DNA of 64,000 nucleotides from an uncultured Lachnospiraceae bacterium (GTDB lineage Bacteria; Bacillota; Clostridia; Lachnospirales; Lachnospiraceae), in the NCBI GenBank assembly GCA_946182825.1, contig CAMGZH010000005.1, positions 1 to 64,000 on the forward strand, given 5' to 3'. Of the stretch, positions 45,931-55,357 are shown one piece after another. Below the pieces are notes generated by a model that was not told the origin of the DNA, did no database searches, and worked only from the letters and a program-made list of their open reading frames with translations. Both the position numbers and the translations under genes were made by a program. Position 1 is the stretch's first letter. Every line of letters begins with the position of its first letter.

Positions 45931-47301
45931 TCACCGGGAAGCGCATCTATTTTTGCTGGAAGCAAACTTCTTTTCCACATCCTTCATCACCGCTTTGTAG
46001 GCAATGGCAGAGAAAACACCGGTCACAAGCCAAGCTGCCGGATCACCGGATACGCCCAGCAGATAGCTTCCAAAGTGAATGGATAAAAAGCTCATGACCA
46101 CACGGGCCACAAGTTCAAGCACTCCGCCCACCATGGGTAAAAATCCGTAGCCACAGCCCTGCATCATATCACGGTAAATAAACAGAACGCCCAAAGGAAT
46201 GTAAAAGATAATGGATACGTAGGTGTACTGTTTTGCCCAGGGCAGAATAGCACTCATATCCACGTCGCTTCCCATAAAAAGCGGGATAGCCGGACGAAGA
46301 AGCAGAAGAGCAAGCCCGGCTCCCAAAAGGGATGCTACAACGGCCATAACCACTGCAACATGGCTTCCCTGATGGATCCGGTCCACGTCTCCCTTGCCGT
46401 AATTCTGTCCGCTGTAGGTCGCCATGGACTGTCCAAGAGCCGGAAAGGCCTGGGTCAAAAGACCTCCCACCTTGGAAGACGCGGTAAATCCTGCGATAGC
46501 CACTTCTCCAAACTTATTGATGGCAGACTGCATGATCATGGTTCCGGAAGCGGTGATGGCAAACTGCAGGGCCATGGGAAGTCCCACCCCCATCTGCTTC
46601 CTGGTGCATTCCAGATGAAATCCCCAGTCCTCCTTCAGGGGACGAAGCATGGGAACCTTTGCAAAAATATAAAAAGCGCAAAGCACTGCTGAAAGTCCCT
46701 GGGAAACAATGGTTGCCAGAGCCGCTCCTGCCACCCGCATCTGAAAACCGATGATCAGCAAAAGATCCAGCACAATATTCAGCCCTGCCGAAAAGATCAG
46801 AAAATACAGCGGCACCTTGGAGTTACCCACAGACCGCAACAGGGACGAAAACAGATTGTAAAAACAGCAACAGGCAATACCGGAAGAGATAATGGTAATG
46901 TAGGTATAGGCATCCCGGTAGATCCCCGCCGGCGTGTTCATAAGATGAAGGATCGTCGGCATAAAGGCAAGGGATAACACCGTTGTTACCACCGCAACGA
47001 TCACACAGAGTAAAATGGCGTTTGCCACAGATCTACGGATCCCTTTCTCGTCCTTCGCACCGAACTTCTGGCTGGTCAACACCGTAAAACCCGTCGCCAG
47101 ACCGTTGGCAAAACCAAAGATCAAAAACATAATGGTACCGGTGGAACCCACAGCCGCAAAGGCATCCTGTCCCACAAACTGTCCCACGATCACAGAGTCC
47201 ACCAGGTTATACACCTGCTGAAACATATTGCCGAGAAAAATAGGCAAAAAGAACCTAAAAATAATAGGCATCGGCCTGCCTTTTGTCATATCAAGTTCCA
47301 T
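45931..47301 (-). CDS. MATE family efflux transporter
   Basis: A 456-residue polytopic carrier of the MATE family with two six-helix halves. Motifs include [21 protein letters not shown] near residue 20, [16 protein letters not shown] in the first half, and [16 protein letters not shown] in the second. It differs clearly in sequence from the other MATE protein at 35189 and belongs to the type common in clostridia (MTKGRPMP start). The start lies 3 bases after the glycosyltransferase stop, so the two are cotranscribed. Substrate unknown. Confidence 0.92.
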   Translation of the reverse strand: MELDMTKGRPMPIIFRFFLPIFLGNMFQQVYNLVDSVIVGQFVGQDAFAAVGSTGTIMFLIFGFANGLATGFTVLTSQKFGAKDEKGIRRSVANAILLCVIVAVVTTVLSLAFMPTILHLMNTPAGIYRDAYTYITIISSGIACCCFYNLFSSLLRSVGNSKVPLYFLIFSAGLNIVLDLLLIIGFQMRVAGAALATIVSQGLSAVLCAFYIFAKVPMLRPLKEDWGFHLECTRKQMGVGLPMALQFAITASGTMIMQSAINKFGEVAIAGFTASSKVGGLLTQAFPALGQSMATYSGQNYGKGDVDRIHQGSHVAVVMAVVASLLGAGLALLLLRPAIPLFMGSDVDMSAILPWAKQYTYVSIIFYIPLGVLFIYRDMMQGCGYGFLPMVGGVLELVARVVMSFLSIHFGSYLLGVSGDPAAWLVTGVFSAIAYKAVMKDVEKKFASSKNRCASR

Positions 47302-47304
47302 GAT

Positions 47305-48387
47305 TTACATGTTCCCCCTTATTTCTTCCATCTGCTGCATAAAGTATGGCAGATGAGCATAAACAAACAGATTTAACCCTTCCTTTTTCTCCTCCGGCAG
47401 ATCTCCTATCCCTTCATAGGTGATCAACGTTCCATCTTTTTCTACAGGAGAAATGATCCCTTCCTTCGCCTTTCCCCAGACACCATGAATGGCGTCCTCA
47501 TAAGCTGCCATAATGGTCCTTGCCCTTGCAAACCGGTTCCCGTCATAGCAGGCCGCAATTTCAAGATAGATTCGGATCAAAAAGGTCTCTGCCAGATCAT
47601 AGAGCCGCTCTGCCGGACTGTATTCCATAAAAAATGCGATCCAGTTCCGATAGGCGTAATAGGTAGGGAAGGTGGAAATATCCTCCCGTCTTGCTCCCAT
47701 GGAATGAAGAGCCATGGCCGAACCCACGGATGCGATCTTATAGCCGGCCTTTTTCACCCGCTGACACCAGCGGGTATCGTCCCAATACAGGAAATTCTCC
47801 TCCGGAAGCAGTCCCACCTCCCTGCAAAGCGACGTCCGGATCAAAAGAGCACAGGCCGGAACTGCATCGGAATAGACCACCGGAGGCATACTGCCGTCCT
47901 CTGTCCGCCCATAGTATAAAGGTTCCGTGGAAAACGACGCATAATCGATCTTCTGACCATAGTTCTGCACGATGTCCGGCTGTTCCAGGTGATAGATCTT
48001 CGCCGCCGCAATTCCGGTATCTTCATGTTCATTCAGAAAAGAAGAGAGAATGGACAGCACCTTTTCATCCAAAAGGCAGTCGTTATCCACACACATCAGA
48101 TAGCGATACCCCTCTTCTGCTGCCAAAGCCGCTCTCATGGCTGTGTTAAAACCGCCGGAACCCCCGAGGTTGTCCTCGTTAACCAGAAGGGAGATCCGAA
48201 TCTCTTTCTCCTGTTCTTCGTATTCTTTGATCTTTGCCTGCAAAGCCGCCGCCGAACCATCGGTGGAACCGTTATCACAGATATAGATATCAAAATCCCT
48301 CATGGTCTGTTCGAGTACTGCCGAAAGACAGGAAAGCACCAGCTCTTTTTTATTAAAATTACAGATACAGATCGCTGCTGTTTTCAT
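47305..48387 (-). CDS. Family 2 glycosyltransferase
   Basis: A 360-residue GT-A fold enzyme. The nucleotide-sugar site has ICICNFNKKELV and ICDNGSTDGS; CVDNDCLL carries the metal-binding DxD-like acidic residues near 99; FLYWDDTRWCQRVKKAGY is the acceptor-side ED-like motif. The layout resembles rhamnosyl- or galactofuranosyl-transferases (GlfT2/RfbF-like), although no donor can be assigned. It has no membrane segment. It is first in a unit with a MATE gene and lies behind a promoter. Confidence 0.88.
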   Translation of the reverse strand: MKTAAICICNFNKKELVLSCLSAVLEQTMRDFDIYICDNGSTDGSAAALQAKIKEYEEQEKEIRISLLVNEDNLGGSGGFNTAMRAALAAEEGYRYLMCVDNDCLLDEKVLSILSSFLNEHEDTGIAAAKIYHLEQPDIVQNYGQKIDYASFSTEPLYYGRTEDGSMPPVVYSDAVPACALLIRTSLCREVGLLPEENFLYWDDTRWCQRVKKAGYKIASVGSAMALHSMGARREDISTFPTYYAYRNWIAFFMEYSPAERLYDLAETFLIRIYLEIAACYDGNRFARARTIMAAYEDAIHGVWGKAKEGIISPVEKDGTLITYEGIGDLPEEKKEGLNLFVYAHLPYFMQQMEEIRGNM

Positions 48388-48422
48388 TAAAAAAATCCCC
48401 TTTCAAAAATACTTTCTATCGT

Positions 48423-48451
48423 ATTTTGTGGCAGAAATCGGTTAATGTCAA
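48423..48451 (-). promoter_or_regulatory. Promoter of the glycosyltransferase-MATE unit
   Basis: TTGACA (48451-48446) and CAAAAT (48428-48423) on the minus strand have a 17-base spacer. The -35 box is perfect, the -10 box weak. Confidence 0.55.
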
Positions 48452-48627
48452 CCAATTTACGCATTTCGTTGCGGCCCCCTTCACCCCTTCCCATTGCAAA
48501 ATATGCATATTGCCATAGCTTTCGTTGGATGATAAAATTGTTCTGTCTTTTGGTCTGTATCATACAGGATCGGGGACAGGAGCTTTAAGGGAGGCTCCGT
48601 TATACCAAGGTTAGAAAGGAAGTATAA

Positions 48628-49524
48628 ATGAGAAAAGTAACCAAAAAAATCGTTTCCATGGCGCTTACTGCCGCAATGGCATTATCCGTTGTTGCTTTCG
48701 CAGTACCAACCGTTAAGGCAGAGGCAGCTACAAAGACTTACAATGTATTCGTTGAGGACGGCGGAGTTGAACTGCTGTACTTCGGTGATACGGTCACTTC
48801 CGTTTCATCCACCAACTCCAAGGTTGTAAAGGTGAAGAAGGACAAGACCGCACATTACAAGGCCATCGCTCTTTTCAAGAAGGCCGGTAAAGCTACTGTT
48901 ACCGTACGTGTCAAGGGTTACCGTACCTATGCCACCAAGAAGTATTCCTTCAACGTTAAGAAGGCTTCCAGCATCTTAAAGCCATCCATGAAGGCGATCA
49001 AGAGCAGCTCTTACACAACCAACGTTCTTGTTTCTGTTAAGAACAACAGCAAGATCAACTTTGATTCTGTCAAGTTAAGCTACTCTTTTAAAGATTCTGC
49101 AGGAAACACCATCGAGACAGACACCACTTCTGTTTTCAACTTAGGCGCCAAGAAGACCGGATACGCATCCCTGGCTTCTTCCAACAGCAGAGGCAATGTA
49201 GACCTTTCCCAGTCCAGCATCAAGGTAACTTCTCTTTCCCGTGCCAAGGCATTAGGAACAGGTAAGACCGTTGGATCCGGCTCCTACATCGCCAAGTTCG
49301 ATCCAAGCCGCAAGGTTATGACCTTCAAGAACAAGAATTATAAGAAGACCTACCTTACCATCTGTGCATACATCATCTTCTACGATGAGAACGGCGAGAT
49401 CACTGAGGTACAGAGAAAGAGCTGGTCCTTGAAAAAGGGCGAAGTTCAGACTTCAAGTGTTTATGAACCATCCGGCGGTTATTCCAACTACAAGGTTGTA
49501 ACAAACGCATACGCATCCAAATAA
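48628..49524 (+). CDS. Secreted Lys/Ser-rich protein with Ig-like domains
   Basis: A 298-residue exported protein. The signal peptide (1-33) has a typical AEA cleavage region. Residues 36-115 look like a bacterial Ig-like domain (VTSVSSTNSKVVKVKK, KAGKATVTVRVKG), and 130-290 form a second beta-sandwich of the kind that modulates ligand or cell-wall contacts (TTNVLVSVKNNSKINFDSVKLSY, LTICAYIIFYDENGEI). It is basic overall, with no LPXTG or lipobox, so it is released or held electrostatically. Codon use (AAG, ATC, TTC, GTT) resembles highly expressed genes. No function is recognised. It is monocistronic, with its own terminator and an AAAGGAAG site. Confidence 0.8.
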   Translation: MRKVTKKIVSMALTAAMALSVVAFAVPTVKAEAATKTYNVFVEDGGVELLYFGDTVTSVSSTNSKVVKVKKDKTAHYKAIALFKKAGKATVTVRVKGYRTYATKKYSFNVKKASSILKPSMKAIKSSSYTTNVLVSVKNNSKINFDSVKLSYSFKDSAGNTIETDTTSVFNLGAKKTGYASLASSNSRGNVDLSQSSIKVTSLSRAKALGTGKTVGSGSYIAKFDPSRKVMTFKNKNYKKTYLTICAYIIFYDENGEITEVQRKSWSLKKGEVQTSSVYEPSGGYSNYKVVTNAYASK

Positions 49525-49554
49525 TTAAATACCAAAGAATTCCCTTACATAAAA

Positions 49555-49580
49555 ACTCCACCGGATCAATCCGGTGGAGT
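49555..49580. terminator. Bidirectional terminator
   Basis: A perfect 11-base stem (49555-49565 with 49570-49580) has AAAAA before and TTTTTT after it. It serves the secreted-protein gene and the convergent phosphofructokinase gene. Confidence 0.92.
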
Positions 49581-49589
49581 TTTTTACTT

Positions 49590-50825
49590 TTAAAATGTAA
49601 CGGATGAAACCAGATGGGATACATCCAAAAACTGTGGTACTCCGTTCTCATATGCGATCTGCGGTTCACCGAGGATCAGCGGACGAAGATAGTCCAGCAT
49701 CTTTTCATTGACATCATTCCCACGCTCATTGATAAACTCACGGGGTACATTGCGGACACCATTGGCCACTTCCGCAACGGAAACGCCCTTGTAAGCCACT
49801 TTATACGGATCGTTGGAGATTCTCTCAACGGATGCCATAAGTCCCGTCTCGCCCTTCTGAGCGAGTTTTACGGCATGTTCGCCAAGGGCCTTTGCCTCAA
49901 GCAGATCTGTCAAAGATGCCAGATGGGTTCCACAACGCTGCGGAATGTTCAACTCAACAGAACGGATCTTAACGCCGATAGCCTGTCCAAGGATATGCTC
50001 TAACGCCTTGCCTGCACCGGAAAGCTGCTGATGACCAAACTTATCCACAGCCGAATCTGAAGCAGAGATATAATTGCCTTCCTTATCACGGATTCCCTCA
50101 GAAATGGCGATCACAACAGAGTTCCGCTCCCGAAGAAGCTTTTCCGTGTCCTCGATACATTCCGTAATAGAGAAGGGAACCTCCGGAAGATAGATCAGCT
50201 GCGGTGCGCTGCTGTAGGAAGTTCTGGCAAGGGCAGATGCCGCTGTAAGCCATCCTGCATCCCGTCCCATGATCTCAACAATGGTGATGCTCTTCACCGG
50301 ATAAATCATGGTATCATGAGCCATCTCAACCAGAGAAGTAGCTACGTATTTCGCCGCAGAACCGAATCCCGGCGTATGATCGATCTGCATCAGATCGTTA
50401 TCAATGGTCTTTGGAACTCCCATGACACGGATGGGACTGTCGATCTTTGCCGCATAAGCCGCAAGCTTGGCAACGGTATCCATGGAATCATTTCCACCGA
50501 TTCCAAAAAAAGCCTCGATCTCCTTCTCCTTAAAGAAAGCGAACATCTGCTCATACTGCGCCGGCTCTGCAATTGGATCCGGCATACGATTACGGCAGGA
50601 TCCAAGATACATAGCAGGCGTTACCATAAGCTTATCTATAAAATCAGGATCAGAAAGTTTCTCGGTCAGATCGATCAGATGGTGACGAAGGACACCTGCA
50701 ATTCCATTGATCGCTCCATAGACCTTATCATAGCCCATTTCCTTTGCCTGGCTGATCACACCGGCAAGCGATGCATTAATCGCCGCTGTAGGTCCACCGG
50801 ACTGAATGATGACACAATTTTTCAT
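49590..50825 (-). CDS. pfp: 6-phosphofructokinase, probably pyrophosphate-dependent
   Basis: A 411-residue phosphofructokinase making fructose 1,6-bisphosphate. ATP-dependent PFKs carry GGDGS and PGTIDND at the phosphoryl donor site; here the sequences are GGNDS (near 109) and PKTIDND (near 140), with Asp and Lys at the diagnostic positions, the PPi-dependent pattern. IMGRDAGWLTAAS and the PQRCGTHLASLTD region bind substrate. The length also fits PPi-type and related group III enzymes. PPi use saves ATP in fermentation. The gene follows the EAL gene by 65 bases on the same strand. Confidence 0.88.
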   Translation of the reverse strand: MKNCVIIQSGGPTAAINASLAGVISQAKEMGYDKVYGAINGIAGVLRHHLIDLTEKLSDPDFIDKLMVTPAMYLGSCRNRMPDPIAEPAQYEQMFAFFKEKEIEAFFGIGGNDSMDTVAKLAAYAAKIDSPIRVMGVPKTIDNDLMQIDHTPGFGSAAKYVATSLVEMAHDTMIYPVKSITIVEIMGRDAGWLTAASALARTSYSSAPQLIYLPEVPFSITECIEDTEKLLRERNSVVIAISEGIRDKEGNYISASDSAVDKFGHQQLSGAGKALEHILGQAIGVKIRSVELNIPQRCGTHLASLTDLLEAKALGEHAVKLAQKGETGLMASVERISNDPYKVAYKGVSVAEVANGVRNVPREFINERGNDVNEKMLDYLRPLILGEPQIAYENGVPQFLDVSHLVSSVTF

Positions 50826-50890
50826 TTCGCAACCCTTTCGATTCTTTCACAATATGATGCCGGACTTGTAAAAAAGCCCCAAATATCCTA

Positions 50891-52807
50891 TCACATTTTT
50901 GCCAGCAAGTCAGCAAATTCTTCCATAGGAAGAGGCTTTGAAAAATAGAAGCCCTGGATCATATCGCCTTCCATCTGACGTACATACTCCAATTGTTCCT
51001 TTGTCTCAACACCTTCCTGAATGATCTTGGCATTCATGGAATGAACGATTCCCGGAAGTGCCTCCAGGAAACGGCCGGCCGATTCGTTCTTCTCCGCCTT
51101 AAGCAAAAGGCTTCGATCCAGCTTGATATTATAAAATTCCCGATTGAAAAGACGGGACATGTTGGAATACCCGGTTCCAAAATCATCCAGTGAAAAAGTA
51201 AAGCCTGCCTCTTTCAGATCCGACAGTACCTTTCTGAGACGCTTACTCTCATCTTCTGCCACCGTCTCTGTGATCTCAAGATTGATGCATGATACCGGAA
51301 GATCATAACTTTTCACTGTCTCCTGAAACTCCTGACAGATCTTCACATCATAAAGCTGCTTCTGGGCAACGTTGATTTCGATGTATTCGATTCCCCGCTC
51401 GCGAAGCCGATGCTCTTTGAGTGCCCGACAGGACTCTTCCAATACATATTGTCCCAGCTTTTTGATCACAGCGCTTTTCTCAGCGATGGGGATAAATTCT
51501 CCCGGAGAGATCAGCGTGCCATCCCGATCCCGAAGTCTGGAAAGGGCCTCCGCTGCAACATAGCGCTTATGGACAATACTGTAGATCGGCTGGAACCAGA
51601 CCTCGAAGGTCCTGTTCTCAATGGCCTCTTCCAACAGGTTCTCGATATAACGCTCTCTTGCAAGGAACTTCAGATCCTCGCCATTGTACAGTGACACCTG
51701 ATGTCCCGGCCTGCTGTAACGTCTTGTTACAACGTTCATAATATCCCGAAGATCAGAAAAATCCTTCGGAATCACAAAGCTTGCCAGCGTCAGCTGAAAA
51801 TCAAGTTCCTGATCCTGGACGCTCCAGCCCTTCTGAAACCGTTCAAGGACCTGGGTCTTATACCAGTCCGCATTGCTCTTGGCATGTAAAATAACCACAA
51901 ACTGGCTTCTGTCACAGGTATAGATCTTATTCATTGGGCCAAGGCTTCGGAGATAGGATACCACATCCTCCAAAAGGGTCTGCAGCTCTTCCACCTCGAT
52001 CACCTTCTCAAACTCAGCAAGGTTGTTGATCCGCAGATTGATAAGGGTATAGTCCTGACCGGTGGCCAGCATTTTCCTGACCTCTGTTATAAAACCATAG
52101 CGGTTGTAACATCGGCAGATCGGATCGTATTCGTTTCTGGCATATTCCACAAAAAGGAACACCGCCATGTAGGACATCGTAATGCCCAAAAGCTCCACCA
52201 TGATCCATGGAACAAAGTACTGCACCCAGGAAGCCAGTGCCGCGAAGGCAATGGAGGCAAACATAGCCAGCTGTTTTCTCTGCTGGATCTTCTTGCCGTA
52301 ACGGATCAAAAAAGAGCAGCCAAAACCGATATACAAAAATACTTCTATATATACAAGCAGGATCAAAGGCCCTCTATGATATCCTGCATACTCATCCAGG
52401 AAGAAAAATCCATGGTGCAACGGATTGGTAAAAACAAGTCCAAGCATGATCACCACCGGCGACATCAGAATGTAATGGCGGCTTTTTTTCAAAATATGCT
52501 GGGCACCGGTCAGTGACACAAGATACATGGCATAAAGGGGCGCCAATAGGATCTGTGAAACATAAAACACTTCATCGCAACCGGCTCGAAGCAGATTCGC
52601 GTGAACAGCGTCACCGTGCCGGAGTGCCATGTTCCAGAAATAATAATCCAATACATTACATGCACAAGAAACGATATTATTCAATATCATCAGAAGAAAA
52701 ATGCTTCTTTCTGTTCTACGCTGAATCCGATCCGACAAAGCAAAGAACAGAAGCGATACAGAAATGAATAAAGCAGCTGCATCAAAAGCGATTGTACTGA
52801 TACTCAA
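50891..52807 (-). CDS. Membrane c-di-GMP phosphodiesterase (EAL) with degenerate GGDEF
   Basis: A 638-residue protein. The first ~225 residues contain seven hydrophobic helices (7TM-type sensor). A GGDEF-like region follows (about 230-380) but has no GGDEF signature (the site reads SQFVVIL). The EAL domain (about 390-635) keeps its catalytic set: AAEALSRL, EINVAQKQL, INLEITET, SLDDFGTGYSN, IKLDRSLL and QEGVET. It probably degrades c-di-GMP. The start is the TTG at 52807 because GTAGGAGAAATAAC lies directly upstream and would otherwise be translated. TTGCCT and TAAAAT with a 17-base spacer form the promoter. Confidence 0.92.
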   Translation of the reverse strand: MSISTIAFDAAALFISVSLLFFALSDRIQRRTERSIFLLMILNNIVSCACNVLDYYFWNMALRHGDAVHANLLRAGCDEVFYVSQILLAPLYAMYLVSLTGAQHILKKSRHYILMSPVVIMLGLVFTNPLHHGFFFLDEYAGYHRGPLILLVYIEVFLYIGFGCSFLIRYGKKIQQRKQLAMFASIAFAALASWVQYFVPWIMVELLGITMSYMAVFLFVEYARNEYDPICRCYNRYGFITEVRKMLATGQDYTLINLRINNLAEFEKVIEVEELQTLLEDVVSYLRSLGPMNKIYTCDRSQFVVILHAKSNADWYKTQVLERFQKGWSVQDQELDFQLTLASFVIPKDFSDLRDIMNVVTRRYSRPGHQVSLYNGEDLKFLARERYIENLLEEAIENRTFEVWFQPIYSIVHKRYVAAEALSRLRDRDGTLISPGEFIPIAEKSAVIKKLGQYVLEESCRALKEHRLRERGIEYIEINVAQKQLYDVKICQEFQETVKSYDLPVSCINLEITETVAEDESKRLRKVLSDLKEAGFTFSLDDFGTGYSNMSRLFNREFYNIKLDRSLLLKAEKNESAGRFLEALPGIVHSMNAKIIQEGVETKEQLEYVRQMEGDMIQGFYFSKPLPMEEFADLLAKM

Positions 52808-52852
52808 TGTTATTTCTCCTACAAAAACCAAAAAACGTAAGAAACGCACAAT

Positions 52853-52881
52853 ATTTTATACACATTTTTCAAAAAAGGCAA
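52853..52881 (-). promoter_or_regulatory. Promoter of the EAL gene
   Basis: TTGCCT (52881-52876) and TAAAAT (52858-52853) on the minus strand have a 17-base spacer, about 45 bases ahead of the TTG start. Confidence 0.6.
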
Positions 52882-52941
52882 TTAGACACACCAACGCATA
52901 AAAGTAACATTTTCCTCTCTATTTGTGTTACACTTCTATTT

Positions 52942-53667
52942 ATGAAGAATCAAAATACAAAAAATCATTTTATGGAAGGTGCAAAGGATTCCCTTCCCAT
53001 CGTAATCGGATATTTTTCTGTCAGCTTTACCTTCGGTATCATGGCTGCCAAGGCTGGGTTTTCCCCCTGGATCGCAACGCTGATCTCCATCACGAATGTG
53101 ACCAGCGCCGGACAGTTTGCCGGGCTGACACTCATGGTCGCCCAGGCCTCCTATCTTGAGATCTTCCTTACCGAACTGGTCATCAACCTTCGATACGGCC
53201 TGATGTCCCTGTCCCTTTCCCAAAGGCTTTCTGACTCCGTCACCACCGGCAAGCGTCTTCTCATTGCCTTTGCCAACACCGATGAGATCTTTGCCGTTTC
53301 TGTCAGCAAGCCTCATAAGGTAACCTCTGCCTATATGGCCGGGCTTGAGATCTTCCCGATCCTCGGCTGGACAGCCGGAACCCTGTCGGGGGCAGTGGCA
53401 ACGTCCCTGTTGCCTCCCTTTGTCCAGTCCGCATTGGGCGTTGCCCTTTACGGTATGTTCATCGCCATCGTCCTTCCTCCGGCGAGGGCACACCGACCGA
53501 TTGCACTTGTAAGCCTGCTTGCTGCCGTGCTTTCCCTTTCCTTTACCTATCTTCCGGGACTCAACCGGATCTCGGCGGGCTTTTCCATCATTTTGTGTAC
53601 CCTGATCGCCGCCGGAGTCGGCGCCTTTTTCTGGCCGATTCCCGACAACAAGGAGGATGATTCATGA
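52942..53667 (+). CDS. azlC: AzlC family branched-chain amino acid exporter subunit
   Basis: A 241-residue polytopic protein of the AzlC family, which with AzlD exports branched-chain amino acids or analogues. Family features are GAKDSLPIVIGYFSVSFTFG at the N-terminus, TSAGQFAGL and NLRYGLMSLSLSQRL. The start is the ATG at 52942 by comparison with family length; no ribosome binding site is visible ahead of it, and a TTAGAC/TAACAT promoter-like pair lies close upstream, so initiation may be weak or nearly leaderless. The frame is open to 52807 but that part overlaps the EAL promoter. Confidence 0.88.
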   Translation: MKNQNTKNHFMEGAKDSLPIVIGYFSVSFTFGIMAAKAGFSPWIATLISITNVTSAGQFAGLTLMVAQASYLEIFLTELVINLRYGLMSLSLSQRLSDSVTTGKRLLIAFANTDEIFAVSVSKPHKVTSAYMAGLEIFPILGWTAGTLSGAVATSLLPPFVQSALGVALYGMFIAIVLPPARAHRPIALVSLLAAVLSLSFTYLPGLNRISAGFSIILCTLIAAGVGAFFWPIPDNKEDDS

Positions 53668-53972
53668 AGATCTACTGCTACATTGCCTTAATGGCCATCA
53701 CAACCTATTTGATCCGTGTCATTCCATTGGTGCTTTTCCAGAAGGAGATTCACTCTCCCTTTGTCAAAAGCTTTCTGTACTACGTGCCTTACGCCTGCCT
53801 GACGGCTATGACCATTCCGGCGATCTTCACCGCCACCCAAAGTCCCGTCAGTGCCGCCTGCGGTTTCGTAGTTGCCGTCCTTCTCGGCTGGAACAAAAAG
53901 AGCCTGCCGGTGGTTGCCGGCTTTGCCTGCATCGCAGTCATGATCGCAGAGGCTGTTTTACGACACATTTAA
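53664..53972 (+). CDS. azlD: AzlD family transporter subunit
   Basis: A 102-residue protein with four hydrophobic helices and the family-typical TTYLIRVIPLVLF near the start and LGWNKKSLPVVAG near the end. Its ATG overlaps the azlC stop by four bases (ATGA), the usual translational coupling of this pair. Its 3' end overlaps the convergent patatin gene by 15 bases. Confidence 0.9.
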   Translation: MKIYCYIALMAITTYLIRVIPLVLFQKEIHSPFVKSFLYYVPYACLTAMTIPAIFTATQSPVSAACGFVVAVLLGWNKKSLPVVAGFACIAVMIAEAVLRHI

Positions 53973-54800
53973 AAAGCCTTTGATTTCTAAGAGTCTCTTT
54001 GTTGCCACATCTCTTCCTGCCTGATATACTCTCTCAAGTTCCGCCGGGTCCTTTTCTGTCCGGGCGATCCCAAGATCCTCCTCCGGCCGGATAACAAGCG
54101 CACGCCCTGCCTTCTCACGTTCTGCGATTTCTTCCATCTGACGTGCGTAAGCTTCATGTCGCACAAGCATGGCCTCCCGGATCTTGGGATACTTACGGAA
54201 GCACCATCCCGGCAGGATCGTCTTCTTTTTCACATAGTCCGCCGGCCTTGTCAGAATGATCACATTGCGGTCATAGCCATTCTCCTCCATCACCTGATAT
54301 GGAACGGAGCAGACGATCCCTCCATCTAAAAGTTCATGTCCGTCGATTACAACAGGACGTGACACCAGCGGCATGGAAGCGGATGCCTGCATCCATTTCG
54401 TGTCCACGTCACCGCCATCCTCACATTTATGAAACAGACACCGGCCACTGTTAACATCGGTTGCACCTACATAGAACTCCATCGGGTTCTCTTGGAATGC
54501 TTTCTGATCAAAGGGATCTAATTCCCGGGGAATTGTACGATAGCAAAAATCGACACCAAAATAATCCCCTGTCGTGATCCATGATCGAAAACTGCCAAAT
54601 CTGGGGTCCCTGCTGTATTTCTTATTGTAGCGAATGGTTCGTCCGATCTGTCCGGACTTGACATTGCAGCCAAAGACTGCCCCGGCCGAAATACCGGCCA
54701 TCCCGTCAAAGCAGACCCCTTCTTCCATCAACACATCCGTGACACCAGCTGTAAACATTCCACGCATGGCGCCACCTTCCAATACCAATCCATTCTTCAT
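53958..54800 (-). CDS. Patatin-like phospholipase family protein
   Basis: A 280-residue predicted lipid acyl hydrolase. It has the oxyanion segment EGGAMRG, nucleophile Ser in GISAG (near 42) and catalytic Asp in LLDGG (near 165). It has no signal peptide. The family includes RssA/YjjU-like proteins common in gut Firmicutes; the substrate is unknown. The start is the ATG at 54800 (MKNGLVLEGG), one base after the stop of the Dabb gene, so the two are coupled. The frame continues upstream only through the Dabb gene. Confidence 0.92.
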   Translation of the reverse strand: MKNGLVLEGGAMRGMFTAGVTDVLMEEGVCFDGMAGISAGAVFGCNVKSGQIGRTIRYNKKYSRDPRFGSFRSWITTGDYFGVDFCYRTIPRELDPFDQKAFQENPMEFYVGATDVNSGRCLFHKCEDGGDVDTKWMQASASMPLVSRPVVIDGHELLDGGIVCSVPYQVMEENGYDRNVIILTRPADYVKKKTILPGWCFRKYPKIREAMLVRHEAYARQMEEIAEREKAGRALVIRPEEDLGIARTEKDPAELERVYQAGRDVATKRLLEIKGFLNVS

Positions 54801-54801
54801 A

Positions 54802-55104
54802 CTACATCTCGAAATCCAAACATACTCTTGTCTTCGTATATGGTCGAACCTTGGCATCTGCCACAGCCACGTGATCCGGATGAACCGCATAACCCTTTAA
54901 TGCATCTTCGCTTTCCAGAACACAGTCAAGCATAACATCCGCATTGGAGCTGGCCAGTCCCTCTGTATGAACCACGACCTCTGTCAGACCCGGCACCTTT
55001 CCCACAAGTCCTTCCAGCCCTTCTTTGATTCCTGCCTTCACGCTAACCTTCTCCTCTGCAGAGAGCTCATCCTTTAACTGCCATAAGATAACATGTCTAA
55101 CCAT
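54802..55104 (-). CDS. Dabb family (A/B barrel) protein
   Basis: A 100-residue stress-responsive A/B barrel (Dabb) domain protein. The start VRHVILWQLKDELS, the middle GLVGKVPGL and the HPDHVAVADAKVRPY stretch are family hallmarks. Members form dimeric ferredoxin-like barrels; most bacterial ones have no known reaction. It is the first gene of a two-gene unit with the patatin. GAGAGGAG precedes the ATG, and a perfect inverted repeat overlaps its promoter region. Confidence 0.88.
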   Translation of the reverse strand: MVRHVILWQLKDELSAEEKVSVKAGIKEGLEGLVGKVPGLTEVVVHTEGLASSNADVMLDCVLESEDALKGYAVHPDHVAVADAKVRPYTKTRVCLDFEM

Positions 55105-55143
55105 TTTGTTCTCCTCTCGTAATCTTTATACTTTCTTTAGAAC

Positions 55144-55162
55144 GTGAACACAATTTGTTCAC
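55144..55162. promoter_or_regulatory. Inverted repeat operator ahead of the Dabb-patatin unit
   Basis: GTGAACA (55144-55150) and TGTTCAC (55156-55162) are perfect arms with a five-base spacer. TATGAT just upstream on the minus strand (about 55177) could be the -10 box, which would put the repeat at the start site, a repressor position. Confidence 0.5.
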
Positions 55163-55245
55163 ATTCAGATTGTATCATAAGAACCATCAAAGGAAGCAAC
55201 ACCTTTGAACCTTAAAAATTTTTTCATACTCCCCCTCTTAGAAAA

Positions 55246-55262
55246 GTCGCCGATCCGGCGGC
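55246..55262. terminator. Isolated GC hairpin with T run
   Basis: GTCGCCG-ATC-CGGCGGC is followed by TTTTTATTTT on the plus strand. No plus-strand gene precedes it. The string atccggcggcttttt is shared with the terminator at 42270, so it may be part of a repeated intergenic element. The rest of the gap from 55105 to 55475 holds only the operator above and the terminator below. Confidence 0.4.
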
Positions 55263-55357
55263 TTTTTATTTTGTCTTGAACCCCCGGCCAAGAGACACCT
55301 GTTATATCCGCTCCCTACGCTCCGCTTAGAGGAAGGGGGCTCCGACTACGATAAAAA

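Noticed and set aside
48388..48627. Cyclic di-GMP riboswitch ahead of the secreted-protein gene
   Set aside because: Only a small hairpin (ggagc/gctcc) is visible, and the conserved bases of class I or II aptamers are absent.
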